64,000 nucleotides of DNA from Ptychodera flava (taxonomy: Eukaryota > Hemichordata > Enteropneusta > Ptychoderidae), in assembly GCF_041260155.1 (NCBI RefSeq), contig NC_091933.1, forward strand, positions 24,709,174 to 24,773,173. Direction: 5' to 3'. The translations under genes and the position numbers were made by a program. Below are positions 21,715-35,635 of this stretch, piece by piece; position 1 is the first letter of the stretch; the number at the start of each line of letters is the position of its first letter. A model generated the notes under the pieces. That model saw nothing but the letters and a program-made list of their open reading frames with translations. It had not been told where the DNA came from and searched no databases.

Positions 21715-23265
21715 CCTGTTCATGGATGCAAAATATGTGTTTCAGGTACATACAGCTGCGGGAAACCACAAAATTGTTGAATGCAATTGTCAGGATTTGT
21801 AACAGAAATGACTCTTATATTATTGTCCCAAAATGCTTCTTTGCCCCTGTGATCATTGTTGTAAAGAATGAAAAGTTTTTAAAAGCACAATGCATTGCTA
21901 TTATTAGACTTCACACTTTGGAAAACCATCGTCCAGAAAGTTGACGCTTCTGCTGCAGTGGTTGACCAATAATGTAATGTCTCAAGTATGCCAACTCAAA
22001 AAGTAAAATTTACGTTTTTCTGTACAGAGAAGTTGTTGTTTTTAACAGCTTGTCAACCGTTTGCTGTGATGCTAGTGTCAAGAAGTGTATAGAATATCAC
22101 TACGTTTTAATTGCAATGCACTGTGGGAAGAAACTTCTCCTGAAATGGAGAAGTTGTTAGACAACTGTAAATGAAGGAAATGGAGTGAAAAATAAAAAAT
22201 AGAAAAATGGAAGTGACTGTTGTAAGTGTCATGAATATCTTTTGATGATGTAGTTAACATTAGAAATTACACCTTCAGCGATGCACCTGTACCAGACTGA
22301 GCAATTTCATTTCCACATGGCTAAACACGTCATACACAATTGCTTAAAATTTCAGCGCAAGATCTTACACCAGTGGCAACTTGCCCTGCTTGACTTGCTG
22401 CAACCTTGATAATCCCAAGCTGTGACATGCTACAGTCAAACTAATGATTGATTCAAATCTGATAAGCAGATTTTTTGTACAAGTGAGGTCGGGAGCCTAG
22501 ATATTATGTGAGAACAATAGGAATCAAAATGGTAAGCAGGAAATTAAAGCATCTGTGTGTTTTGCCATGGTTTGATTGTGTAATGTTAAACAGAGATAAA
22601 AGTAAACTGGTGCAGCATTGGTGATCTCAAGTGTGCACAACAGCTGCCCTAGAGAATGGAATGGCTTTGGCTATCCCAGTACAACTGTGTGAGTGCTGGT
22701 GTATACTGCCCAACAGCTCTTAGGTCTATTTTTCATGTAAGAATTGTCCAGAAAATGCTATTTTTTACACTGCTTCAAAAGCAATACTTTTGCTGAGTTC
22801 CCTTCAATGCATACAAAAATCCTGGTAACTCTCAAAAGCATTGTTTGATTCAGAAGGTGATACTATATCAGTAAGGGTGTCTCTTCCAAGGATTTTATAC
22901 AGCCTCATCTTGAAGGATTTATTGCATTCAAACTATTGAAATCTACTTGTGTCACAGCTTGTGTATGATTTGTACTGCCAAGATAACAGTGTACGTCCGT
23001 CTTATGCTTACATCATAGTAACTGTGTTCATTGGTAACAAAATCAAGGAAAACTCAAATATTGCCACATGAATGCCGCTGACATTTGGATCGTATAAATG
23101 TGAGATGAATGCTTTAAAGTGATCAACTTACTGTTGCTAGTGTCTGACAAATACTTAAACAATATCATAAATATGTTGATGATTTTACTCAAATTCATCT
23201 TCATTGCTGTGAAAGTTATCTTTTTACTAGCATTATTCACAGTAAAAGTAGTATTATGATAGCAT
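21715..23265. other. Intergenic DNA, nothing recognised
   Basis: AT-rich, with no coding exon, RNA gene or complete transposon recognised. Confidence 0.6.
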
Positions 23266-23613
23266 GGCCTCAAAAGTGAAAGACTGAAATTTTTGCTCAC
23301 ACTTTCCTCAAGGAAACATTCAACTATCCTCTTATCTAATCAAGAATAAAATTTATGGGTCACCATGCGAACCTTGGAATTAAAGTATCGAATCACCTAA
23401 AATTTACCAACAGTTGAAATTCAAAATGGCTGCCATCCCTATGTTAACTCTATGCGGGATAAATAAAATTTTCAATTTTTGAAAACTAAGACATTGAAAA
23501 TATTTCTTACTCAAAGGGCTTTAAAATGAGCCCCCACAAGTGATACACCAGAAAAGTATTGGAAAATTTTGAGAGTCTGAATATCTGTCCCAGAGGTACA
23601 TATTCTACCTTAA
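23266..23613 (+). mobile_element. GGTAG-family MITE, second copy
   Basis: Aligns along its length with 21368-21710, sharing TCAAGAATAAA, GGGTCACCATGC and TTGAAATTCAAAATGGC. The right end TTCTACC and TTAA (23610-23613) are intact; the left terminus is worn and no TTAA is seen there. Confidence 0.6.
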
Positions 23614-26600
23614 AGTATTAAATAATCCTTTGATTGCCGTGGTCTGTGCCGTCAAACACACTGCACAAAAGCAAGAACTCAAAAGGGTTTTACTTACTGA
23701 CTCTAAAATTCCCACAATTTCTCTGCAATCATGGTGGTAAACCTACATCAGACACTTAAAAAGTATGGATTAAACTGCATACAGTATTTTTTCTTAAAAT
23801 ATACACACAGGCCCTGACCACAGTAGAAGACTATTAAAAACCAATTTTTTTTTCACATTTACAACACTGCGTGTATAATGTTGTGGTATTTGAAAATAAT
23901 CATATGCTGATAATAATACAGCAATCACGTGGCTTAGGAAAAAAAAATGAGTGAGTTGCAGTCGGTATATCCAAGGGAGATTGCGAAAAAGGATATGACA
24001 TAGAATTCATCAAATGATAGACTCCCTTCCCTCCAAAATGATAAATATAACCACCAAAGTACTACTTATCACCAGGGGCATCATATATTTATTTTGAAAA
24101 GCTGTGTTTGTCTACCTACAGTAAATATTTCATTTTGAGAATGGGTTGATATTTTATGATACATGACAATAGCAATTAAAAGACAACTTATGGATGTTTG
24201 CTACTGTCCCTATGCCAATAATTAATATGATAATAACAGCTTTGCTTCTGGTGCAGATAAAGAGTTAGCTCAGTCAAAAAATATGACACAATTCCACATA
24301 AAATGCTCTGACAACTGTTGAACTATAACTGCAGTCATAGGTCAATGTTATAGATATTAAAGTTTTTAGGTCAGCTAATACAAGCTGACCCAGGTTTAAT
24401 GTGTTATGTGCAGTTTCACTTGGAAATGCCATTTCCATCGGTTGTACCGGGGAGTTAATATTTCATGTCATTGAAAACCATATGCACGGCACAATGGAGA
24501 TAAATTTATAAATTTAAACTTATTTAAGATAAAGGATGTACATAGGTCAAGTTATGATTGTGACAATAATGTGCCTGCTCAATGGTTATTGTTAACATAA
24601 AGGGAAGTGTGTAAATTAAAGATATGATTGAACTCAAGCAACACGTTTTACATGATCCGTCCATGCAGCTCCCAGTTGAGTCTCTGAACAAAATGGAACA
24701 CTGAAACAATACAATAAAACATCATGACCTGAACATCCCTGACACATTTTTCTACAATTGTCAAGTGTGCTTTGCCATAAATTGAGATACTATCTTTTTT
24801 TCTTCACGGCATCAACCATTAAGGTGCACTATCCTAAATTTCTCTGTTGCAATATTTGATGTACTTTTTGTCTGAATTTGCAAGGCCAGTACAATTTCTG
24901 CAAATTCATCTAAAAGGATACTTATGCCCTAAAATCATTGAAGCTCTCGTTTACCTTGTTATGCATATACAGCCTAAAGACTAAATGTAGCTGATGATCT
25001 ATTTCACAGCTCTCATACATGTCAATCTGTTTTACTCAAATTCATGACTGTACACCGAAAGAAATCTTGATTATAGCAATTTAAAGTATTAAACAGGAAC
25101 TTCCCCTATAAAAGCCAGATTATCGTAAATTTATGCAAATGTCAAAAAGCCACGCTACTGATCGGACGTGCCGTGTTTGGTCCCAGAATCCCATAATTTT
25201 GCCGTGTTTCAGGTGTTCATTGTCATTGAATCTTGCATATGATGTCTGTGAATATATAGCGACTAAACTTGAGTCGAAAATAAACTGCTGAAAAAATGTT
25301 CTGCTTTTTGTTGTAGAACGCATATGTTTCAAAACGTGTTCCCTGTTCAACCATTTGACACTTCTTTGCATAAGAGACGTACCTGTCGATCATGATTATT
25401 CAAATTTCTCATACGGTCAAAGTGATGCTATGAGAATTCAACAACTCCCGCCCAGTGTATGCAAATGCCTGCGTCATCAGTGATTCCCCTATTGTGCGCC
25501 AACAGTCCTGTAATTTCCCGTTTAAGTTTGGATGCTGTGCATCTCTTGAAAAAAATAATGGTAATTTAATTCTCATTAATAATTCATGTCTTTCATCAGT
25601 TCCTGTGATAAATGATCAAGAACTACAATCTACACAAGTGAAATTTTCTTTATGATTTACTGTCAATATGTATAAAGCTAAACATAAAGACTACAGGTAA
25701 TATTGTGAAAGAGCCTGAGTATATGAAATGATCAGAAACGACTAACAGCTAGGCTTTATTCATTCACGATTACCAAATAAAGGCTGGCAAATATTTCCTA
25801 AAAATTTAAAAGTTTCTTATTTTGATGTCAAATTCATATATGCATTGGCTCAATTTATATTCATCGTAACCATTTCATATTGTAAAAGTATTTGTTCGGT
25901 TGACCTTGGCATAACAATAGCAAACACTTGGACATTCAAACATAGAGGGTAATAACACTGAAATTTTGACCATCTAAAACATGCCACCTGTCAGCACATG
26001 CGATCCAAAAACAAATCATTTGCCCAAGTATGTTATTTTTAGACTATGTTTTAAAAATAGTTCGGTAGGAAGATCTCCTTGATTGAATTTCTCAAGTCGG
26101 ATCACATGGGCTAGCATGGCCACTTGTAGAAGTCATGTGCACGTTATCACCCTATTGCCATGGCAACAGGGAAGAAGCATCGTCTTTCTTTGCAGCGAAG
26201 TTGTCTTTATTTGCTCAGGTATCATAGGTGAGATCTTGGATGGCATGGACATGTGTGCGCAGATTGACATATGTGCTCTTTTGGTTTATTTTTATCCCAT
26301 GGATGAAACTTGTCACAGGCTGTTCACTTGTCTCACATCGACTCATGTTTACAGGTTGTCGCCTTTTAAGATAAAACTTCGCCGTCTTTTTTTAATGTTG
26401 CTAAAATTGTCCAAGGGTTTATACGTGATAATAGGATTGATATGACATAGAATATATAGTGCATGTGACCTGCAAGAGTTTAGTTCAACCTTGTAAAATG
26501 TTTTTGTCACCTGAGGATATTCAGGCAAAAAAACCCCAATGCTATGGGAAAAGGTGTTCACAACATGTACTAACTTGCAGTCAAGTGATTATTTTAGAGT

Positions 26601-29600
26601 TTAATAGACTAGAAAATAACACATAAAGGCCTCTCATTATCCTTAACTGAATGATACATTAAACCACTGCAAAGTATGTATTAAAGGCAATTACATCAGC
26701 CAAAAGGATAACATTTATTGAAAATACTATTATTTAAGTTGTTCAGTGACTTCTGTACTCACGTTTCAAGAAATAGACTCAGTTCTTCCAGCACATTTAG
26801 TTGATTCAAATCCCATTAAAATACTGAAATTATTGTAATCATAAGGATAAAAAAAACACACTTCAAGAAGAGAGGATCATGCAGTTATAATTTCAAGGAG
26901 GCGAGAAGCACACTTAAGTGCTGTACTCAAGGCTCTATAGCAGTACCATGGTCATGCTTATAAGGCTTGAACAAAACACCCATTGCTCAAGCTGCGCTTT
27001 TAGAAGTAAAAATGCTATCTATGGTTATGTTCTTTTTTCTGGATACAATTATTGATCTTGGCGAGGTATGCAAGTTAAATCTGCTTTTGATATTAATTGA
27101 ACTTGAAGTCTGCCTTGAAAAGCAACAAAACTTTCATGATACGAGTAGAACGTGAAAAATGGGCTTTATAAAAATAGTACTGTGTAATGTACATCCTTTG
27201 CTTAGAAGTTATGAGGCTAGTTAATCTATCATCATGAATTGAACATTATTAATGATCGAGGTAAAGTTGATTTTAATTTCTGGAATGGGAAATATTTGTG
27301 AAATTATCAACCGAACTCAACTGTAGTGGGATCTGAGTCTTATTTATGGGAAAATCAAACTTATTTAGAAAAGTTCTTCATAGTTCAGGGTTAACACTGT
27401 CTCCTGTACAATATACTGACATTTTATATGATGTGTTTTCAAAATAATGGTGTACTTAATATTCATTATTATGAACTATCTGAACCAATGACCGGGTGAG
27501 GTCATTTGATATTTAAATTCTGTTGTCATGCTCTAGATTCAGGTACACTATAAGCAAACTGTGAGGGCGCTGTTAAAAGTTTTTTAGAGGAACACAGGAT
27601 CTGCGATTGGAAATCCTTTTGAAGATGACAGTTGGGACATCACTGAAAAGACTTTTCTTCAAACAATAAATCTTATCAATAGAATATTTCTAGGATTGAA
27701 AAAGTTTTATGTGAGCACCTTCATAACCTATCTTCAAATAATTGCATATTTCAGACTATTTTTCACAAAAAGAACATGCTAACAACTTTCACTTGTCAGT
27801 TTCACTTGATTTGAAATGACATGAGTTGACAGAAGTATGACAATCTATACAGAAATCAGCTTTACGGCACATCGACTAATGCTTGGAATAATCTATGACA
27901 GTGGCAGCGTTCAAATGCATTGAATCATTCAACACTGCCTTCATGTTTTCCCTCTGGTTTGGAAGGAACTTGGAAAAAGCCTTTGCATACAAAAATATCA
28001 CAACAAATACACACAATGGAAAGTCTTAATTGTATTTTATTCTCAAAACTGATATTTCATTCAATGCTCTTTAAAAAGATGCACTACTGGAAATAGCTTT
28101 GACCATGCAACATTTTCAGTGCAATAAAATGTGACCCCAAACCAATTGCAAATATCTTCATCCATACATTGGCGAAGACCAGGAAGGCAAAATTAACTGC
28201 TATGCTATTACTATTAATATTTATAGAAATGGGGTTTGCATCAAAGTATTGCACAAAGTAAATGGCAATTGTTGTCACCTTAGCATTGTTTCTTCCTTTG
28301 ATTATTTTTTGGAAAAAATTCCCTGGTCATGGTGTCATCGGTGACTCAAAATGTGTTGCATACATGCATATGACAATTAGGGCTGGGTTCAAGGGGATGG
28401 AGATATTAAGCTGATAAAAATTTCTCACGTATATTTACTAACATAGAACTTCCAAGGGCTAGGATTACCAGTCATTATTAAACACTACAAATCTTATGTC
28501 ACATGGCCGCCCAGTATATTGACTAGCATTGATATATAGCACATGGGATAGCTATGTAGTTGATACATTGTGTGATATTATACCCATGTAATGTAATCAA
28601 AAAGACATTGGCCTACAAAAAACTATAGAATTACAGAATACATGTAAGGGTAACTATGGACCTACAACGGTCTAGTCAGAGAAAGGACGTTTTCATTAAA
28701 ACTTTCGTAAAGAAATTAGGAAAAAGTTCTAGAACCAAGAAAATATACAACAACAGAATGTTTCAAAGGAGCAATCAGGCGCTGTATTAAATTTGAGATT
28801 ACTGTTCATGTTCTCTTCAGAGTCATCTTTTTACAAAGAACAACACAACCTCCAATATTTCAACATTATCTTAGACATGTAATCTGAGACATGTAAAACA
28901 AGCCCTTGTATAGTGTTATATTGATGCAAACAAACCAGGTACTAGAATGTCAATAAAGATAGCCAGTTTCAAAGTTTTATCACAGTTTCTTAAATGTTTA
29001 CGAATGAAAACTACTCATCTCAGACGTACCGTACTCTACAGAATACCTTTAAAACTGATTTTCTAGGAAAGGGACAAGCCTTACACTGGTACTGCAAATT
29101 GGTACAGAGAAGAAAATGCGAAGAACTCTGACAGTTCTGTGAGATTCAATACAGAACATGTGAACACTTTGTTCAACATCATCTCAAGCTTCATTAATTA
29201 AAAGGAAATTTACATCTGTACGCAAATGTAAAAAGGGAACATACAAGATGAATTGATGTAGTAAATTTCTTGGTTGGGTCGTGCATAAGTTTTCTGTTAT
29301 AAGACCAAACATTTCTGATACAGCGTTTTTCTGAGATCATGTTGAGCCTGTAAACTTACCACTGACTATTTAAGACCGAGATAAAATCAAATTTCTACCT
29401 GCAGACAAGCTTGATTAAAATTACAGTCAATAAATAAGTAATTCTAAAATTCACATACATCGGTAAAATCAAATACTGTGGTTAAGAATGTGATATCAAG
29501 CTGTACTTCCTAGAAATTTACGATTGCGGCTAAAGAAGCTGTTGATTTACTTGATCATTTTATGATCGGGATTAAAATTTAATTTTTCATTTTCTCAAAA

Positions 29601-30599
29601 TGCAGTCACACAAGGATAAATAGCAAGTAAACTGAAAAGAAAAATAAATAAAACTTGTGCAAAATAACTTTATCAGAGAAAGTCCTTAAATTGTAAATTT
29701 TGAACATCCTTTTCAAATAATTGAAACTATGGCAAAATTGAAACATAATACCATGTATGCAAATTGAAATTTTGTGTTGCGTGTCACACACTGTTGTCAT
29801 ATATGGCCCGATGCATTAGTATGTCCTGTTTTTATCCTTAATATGCATCACTTCTATATTTTCAGTTTTTCTTATTATTTTATAGCAATCTGACCTCAAT
29901 GCTGATTTCAAGCCATTATGCACTATCATGGGGACACTGTGACATTGACACTTCACTTGATGGCATAGAAAAGTGGCTGCTATGGGTTTTTGTCCATGTA
30001 CTCAACTGAAAAAACTATGAATGATCCCATACAACAAGTTTACACACCGGGCGGTACAATGCCATACAGCATAGCAGATAAAAATGCTTTGACCACACTT
30101 TACAGCGGTTTGAAAACCATCACCTTTGTTATTATATAGAATACTAGTGGAAGAATTTAGAGAATTTAAAAAACAATCCCACTGCTTAGACACTTACACT
30201 GCAGCGGTTGAAACTTTTCTTTTACAATTTGCATTGCAATAATTCTGGGCAGAACACATCCATTTAGGATTTGATAGTCTTCATTCTATGCAGTAACCTT
30301 TTCGGCATCTTGCTTCTCATGAAAAGCAAGAGAGGCCTGTGGAAAACCTTACTCTGACATCTTTCTTGCTTGTATATCACTGTTGCATTGGTACTCACAA
30401 AGGGACAGACTATTAGAGTCTGTGGAGGGATAGCAAGAATGATGACAAGAAAAGTTTCATTTTTCACATTCCTATCATATTTTGTTTTCAACATGCAGTG
30501 CATATTCTCTTCGCTGTCTCGTCACGAGAAAATTTCTCTTTCACAAAAGAGGACCATGGTGAGGATGTTCAATTTTTCAAGTATGTTCTAAGGACATTG
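23614..30599. other. Seven kilobases of intergenic DNA without a recognised gene
   Basis: AT-rich throughout. Open frames are short, on both strands, and lack splice-site context or familiar protein motifs. The longest are about 83 codons on the minus strand at 25120-25371 and 120 codons on the plus strand at 26083-26445; neither resembles a family I know. Distal regulatory elements cannot be excluded. Confidence 0.5.
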
Positions 30600-30880
30600 A
30601 AACACTTATAATTTAGCTCAAACTTTCCCTATGGAGACTTAAAACCAGTCGCTTTCAAAATTCAGAATAAAAATCTTGGGTTACCGTGCCAATCTAGGTA
30701 CGATGGTAACAAGTTACTTTGAATTTTCTGATACTTGAAATTCAAAATGGCCATGTATGAGAAAGGATAAATTTTTTTGATTTTCACAAAAATAAGACAG
30801 TGAAAAGTTTACTTCGTCCAAGAGTTTCAAAATAAGCGTGCATAGGCAGTATATCAGAAAAGTATTGTAAAAACTACAGT
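30600..30880 (+). mobile_element. GGTAG-family MITE, third copy (worn)
   Basis: Shares CTTGAAATTCAAAATGGCC, AATAAGACAGTGAAAA and ATCAGAAAAGTATTG with the other copies. Both ends are eroded and no flanking TTAA remains. Confidence 0.55.
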
Positions 30881-31953
30881 CCAAATAACAATAAGATGAC
30901 AGTTGCCTTTCACTGATCTAACTCTAAAATTCTCATGTCAGTCATTTCTCTGTCATGTGTATCACTTGTTGAAACATTGCAGACGACACATGATGAGTTG
31001 TGGCCATTCAAAGTGTAAATGAAACCTAATGTACTGATGACTTATTTGCTCAGCTTTGTCATTAACCAGATTGGAATCCTCCTTTTCATAGCTACTACGA
31101 TTCTAATTATATTTCTGAGACACTGGCTTCTAGACTTACACAAATTAGAGGCAGTAACACAAGTTTTCTACTCTACAGTACACATAATATCCATCAACTG
31201 GCATGAATTTTCAATATCTTGCTCTTCATTGTAGCGACAAACGGTATTTTTATTTTACTAGGTCTTCGTACCCATGAAGTGCTACTCAACAAAAGCTAGA
31301 GCATCAGGGAAAAAAATTTCATAAAACGTAGTATTGCAAGTTATATGAATTACACTGAAACCACTTTTTTGGTTCGTAAATCAGAATTTGCCTTTTCAGC
31401 TAACTTACTGTTTACAAGTGGGACCTTATTCTATCATGAAGTAACCTGAGCTGAATCAAAATTGTCACTTGGTCACTGTATTAAAATCACAATGCATTGA
31501 AAGCAACACAGTTGGGGTTTTTCATCAAAATTGAGGACATACATGTACCCAATATCCCGCAGCAAATATTGCTCCATTTCTGCAACTCACATTTTCAAAC
31601 ACTACAGGTATATATGGATACTCTGCACTCTACCAAGGTTGCTTGTCTTGTTACAGTGTCTATACCTGTGATTAGCAGGTCCCTGTTTCATGATAAAACC
31701 CTACAGTGGCTCAACAAAAGCGAATGACATAAATAAATGATGGTAAATATTCGGTTCCCATAATATGTGGAAGAAGTACTTAAAATATCTCCTCTTATGA
31801 TGGACCTATGATTGGGATGCCTTGGGGGAAAAAAGGCAAATTACACTGTCAGTCACTACAGGTTGGCATGAATGCTCAGAAATGGTTGAAAGACTGTTAG
31901 GAACCCACATATTCTATACATAAACTGGGTGATTTGCCCCAAAATAATTCACT
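30881..31953 (-). other. Probable CCDC51 3' UTR and downstream DNA
   Basis: Lies 3' of the CCDC51 stop codon on the minus strand. A candidate polyadenylation signal (AATAAA on the minus strand) is at 31249-31254, which would imply a 3' UTR of about 700 bases. No coding sequence is seen. Confidence 0.45.
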
Positions 31954-34083
31954 CTATTTGAAAATACTGTACAGAATAGGCAGAGTGAGTGCAAACGCTC
32001 CATATATGAATACTACAGTTGACAGGGTGCTCATTTTCATTTGCCATTCCAGTTTCTCTTCAGTATTGTCCAATAAATCTTCCAAGATTCGAGGTCTGGA
32101 TACACCAGATCCATTGGTTTCAATAGCTTGAGCAGCCAGGAGCTTTTTCACGCCTTTGAGCTCCTGGGTCAGAGTCTTCTCCTGACTTGCAAACCTCTCT
32201 GCCAAGTTCTTTTCTAACTTGCTGAAACTTTCGCCTTGTCTCTGCGTGACTCCACTGATGGCTCCAGAGATTTTGTTCACATCATTCTGTGATATGGAAG
32301 TCTGTAGGTCTTTAACAAACCCTTGCATTTCTTCCACTTTACTCTGGAGCTGTTCCAAGTCCTCCTTTGAAAGACTGTCGGCAGTAACCACTGCTGCAGC
32401 AGTGGTCACAGGGGTAGTATCAGTGGCTGCTGCTGCTGCTGCGGCGGCGGCATCAGCGGCAGCAACTGCTGCCCTGCTGTCCTCCTTGGCTTCTTCAAGC
32501 AAGTTGCGAATCTCTTTCATCCTGTACCTGGTGATGAGTGTAGATCCAAACACCCCCAACACCGTTCCTGTCACCGATCCAATTATGGACCAATACTTTG
32601 TACGTTCAGCTCTGGCTCTCTCCTTTTCATGGCTTTCTCTAACTGACACTGTGAGCTGTTCAAATGCATTCCTCTCGTCTTCCACTACTTTCTTCTGCCA
32701 GTCTTTGACTTGCTTCTCCATCTGAAGGAGCCTATGTTCCTCGGTGGCAAGTTCAAGGTACCTTCTGTCTTCTCTTGGTATCCGTTCTATTTTACCTCGC
32801 AATGTTCTAAGTTCTGTCTGGAGGTTCTCAAGCTCTTCTGCAGAAGTTCGAACCATTTTCCGGATGTCATCGAAGGTTTTCTTTGCCTGAATGTATATTT
32901 AAAGTAAATGTTAAAGTCTCGGTCTAATGAAAGTTTAACAATTCTTTAAGTGTATTATATACACAGTGTTTTGGCTATTAAAGGACGGTAAGCAGGTAAG
33001 TGTTACCAGGATTCCACAGTCATTTTACCGGGGTTCCCCATGGTATATCAATAGAATTAAATAGGGGACAGCAGCAATATTACAGGAGTTCCCAAATAAT
33101 TAATCAATATTCCCAAATCTTAGCAAAAACACTGATGCACATAATATGTGCCATCAAATCAATGACAAGTCTCTTCTTCAGAGGCACAATAGCTTGTAAT
33201 ATGTGGATGGAAAAACTGTACATCCTTGGAAAGTATTCATGTTGAAACTGCTTTTCAAACCATGACATTCACATTGTAGTATTTGCATTGAATTATGTTG
33301 ACCCTGAGGAAAAGCATATGTGAAATTTAGAGTTGACCTTGGCTGTATGGTCAAACAGACTGGTCGGTATCACCTATTTTAACTGCATGAAAGGCAAGAA
33401 AAAAATGTTTATGCTAATATATCTGTTGGATTCCTACATTAAGTCACAATATCAGGAAGTATTTCAAACAGCCGTTTACCCATTCTGAGTTTGGTAAACT
33501 GTAAACAACAACAACAACAACAAATGTATGCACTAAAACTTTAAAAAGGGTACCAATAAATGACAGAAATATAATTCTACGCGTCTGCAACACTGACATT
33601 TAGCATGCAAAAAAATTGCCAAAATAGATCACAGATAAATGTCCCTTAGATATATTTAAAAAGTATACAAGCCTACCAAGGCCATGTTGGATTGAAGAGG
33701 TCGATGGCCTCGTTTTGTCATAGTTCACGTTCAACCATGATGCGTAAGATGACGGTGATGGCATGATATGAGTTCGGCAGGGTGATGCTGTGGGGACTGT
33801 ACTGTTTCTACAGACAGCTAAAACTTGTACTCACCTCGGTAACTTTTAACTGTGCTTCTCGGATTTCAGTTATGCCAAGAAAGTGTTCATAGTTCTCGAC
33901 CCACTGCTCTATCCTGCCACCGGTTAATTTCAACAGTTTCGCGTCAATATCGCTGTTACCTGTGATAGTGGGCACCTTATTGACTGGCACGTACGCCAGC
34001 TTTTTCATATCAAACCTTCGGATCAGGGATCCCATATTCCTTGACAGACCTCTGTGAACGGGTGTGACTTTTACTATTCTCAT
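31954..34083 (-). CDS. CCDC51: Mitochondrial potassium channel subunit CCDC51 (MITOK), 2 exons
   Basis: CCDC51 is the pore-forming MITOK subunit of the ATP-sensitive potassium channel in the mitochondrial inner membrane, paired with ABCB8. Coding exons on the minus strand are 34083-33835 and 32886-31954, joined in phase 0 (GTGAGT donor, TTCAG acceptor), giving 393 residues (human 411). Family hallmarks are WVENYEHFLGITEIREAQ near residues 61-78, REDRRYLELAT in a coiled coil, and SVRESHEKERARAERTKYW just before the first membrane segment (about 182-201). A second hydrophobic segment ends the protein (about 370-393). The basic, acid-poor start suits a mitochondrial presequence. An alanine-rich stretch after the first membrane helix looks lineage-specific. 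ATG 34083 is the first in frame after a stop; a GTG two codons upstream is not needed. Confidence 0.93.
33503..33523. repeat. Short AAC/CAA microsatellite
   Basis: About seven AAC units in the CCDC51 intron. Confidence 0.8.
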
Positions 34084-34311
34084 CGGCACAGTTGAAAATA
34101 CAATTATTTTGAAGGCTGATTTGCGTGACTGTCCGTAGTTGTGTCACCCCGATGTGTACCCTGTCTGCTCCAGCATGGCCAATGGAATATCTACGTAAAT
34201 TGTAACTTCTTTTTCGATTGGATAAACCTACCTCCTGCTGCTCTTTTACTCCAATCAGTGGAACGCTATCATTGCACAGTCTACTGCACATGCTCACTTT
34301 CGTCAACAAGT
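34084..34311. promoter_or_regulatory. Bidirectional CCDC51/ALG12 promoter with CCAAT boxes
   Basis: The two genes diverge from this stretch. Three CCAAT boxes lie at 34179-34183 (+), 34217-34221 (-, read as ATTGG) and 34251-34255 (+), spaced about 35 bp apart. Regularly spaced CCAAT boxes bound by NF-Y are common in bidirectional housekeeping promoters. No TATA box is evident. Exact start sites are unknown. Confidence 0.55.
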
Positions 34312-34422
34312 AAGATGGCTGCGCCCTTGAGTTAACTTGTGAATATGGGGTTTTCAAGAACTTCTGCGCATTAATTAATTCAGAGGCTATTTTAATCAAA
34401 AGGGATAGCATCGTTGTTTAAG
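34312..34422 (+). other. Probable ALG12 non-coding exon 1
   Basis: The exon would begin near a YY1-type motif, AAGATGGC (34312-34319), of the kind often just downstream of a start site. It ends at a strong donor, AAG then GTAAGT at 34423. The matching acceptor, TTTTTCAG, ends at 34938, 25 bases before the ALG12 start codon. If transcription starts upstream of 34315, the ATG inside the YY1 motif opens a six-codon upstream frame ending at 34335. The left boundary is inferred. Confidence 0.5.
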
Positions 34423-34938
34423 GTAAGTCTGATCTAACTGTGTAGCCATCACGATCGCAAAATATTCACCACGTGACTATCAAGGCTCATCTTTTGAAGG
34501 GAGATGGGTATCGTGGGGCCTCTCACTTCCTATTTTACGTACTAGTAGTAGTACTCTGAGCATAGTCCCTCCACTGGACTGTGAATCAGTACACATTTGG
34601 TCACCTGTGATATCACGATGTGCGTAAGTGAGATTTGATCGCACATCGACGAATGCTTCATCTCGCCGACTTTCCTGTACCGCCAACTTTGGTGGGCCCT
34701 CACCGGCCTGCTTTACTGGTTCTTAAACAAGTGAAATAATGAATGAATGAATGAATAATGAATGGATGAAGCCTCACGCTTACCAGTGTCAAGTTCCCCA
34801 ACATCTGTCTATCGCCCATCATGCATCATTGAGTTTATCAAAGACCTTACCATAGAATAGTATTCACTCTTGTTAGGAAAACCATAGACCCTCGATGCAC
34901 TATTAAAATTAACTATCACGACTCTTCGTATTTTTCAG
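34423..34938 (+). other. Probable 5' UTR intron of ALG12
   Basis: Between the inferred donor at 34423 and the acceptor at 34937-34938. It holds a GAAT tetranucleotide run at about 34737-34775 and nothing else recognised. Confidence 0.45.
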
Positions 34939-34963
34939 TCTTTTATTACAATCAACATTCACC

Positions 34964-35478
34964 ATGATTTTAGAAGGATTGGTTGTGGTAGTTGGCGCAG
35001 TTCACTTGTTGATCTGTCCATACACGAAGGTAGAGGAAAGCTTCAACCTTCAAGCAATGCACGACATTCTGTACTTCCGGAGCAATATTACTCAGGTAGG
35101 AAGGATCACTTTTTTGCAACTCAGCATTTTATGTGATTGTCACTTGAGGCTGCTTATAGTATTTTATGCCATAGACAGTAGAAGTGCCCCATGTGTACTG
35201 TCCATGGTTTCATGTATGGTGTCATAATAATATGTCTGTGAATACATTTCATGTTGATATTAACATAGACGTGGTAGGACATAGTTACTTTCCATGTTGT
35301 ACAAAGATTATGCTGAAAAAATTAAATTCTGAACCAATTGAACTACAGAAAGTAATCGTCTTTAAAGTCAAATGCCTATTACTTCAGATGTATTCGGATG
35401 TAAATAAGATCTTCCCTCTGTGCCTTAGATATCCTAATGTTCTTTATCTAAAACATGAATAAACTGAATATATATATA

Positions 35479-35525
<47 letters not shown>

Positions 35526-35550
35526 TAGATAGATATAGATAGATATATAC

Positions 35551-35635
<85 letters not shown>

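Noticed and set aside
34010-34411. 133-codon minus-strand frame over the CCDC51/ALG12 promoter
   Set aside because: It overlaps CCDC51 exon 1 in another frame and the promoter, and resembles no protein.
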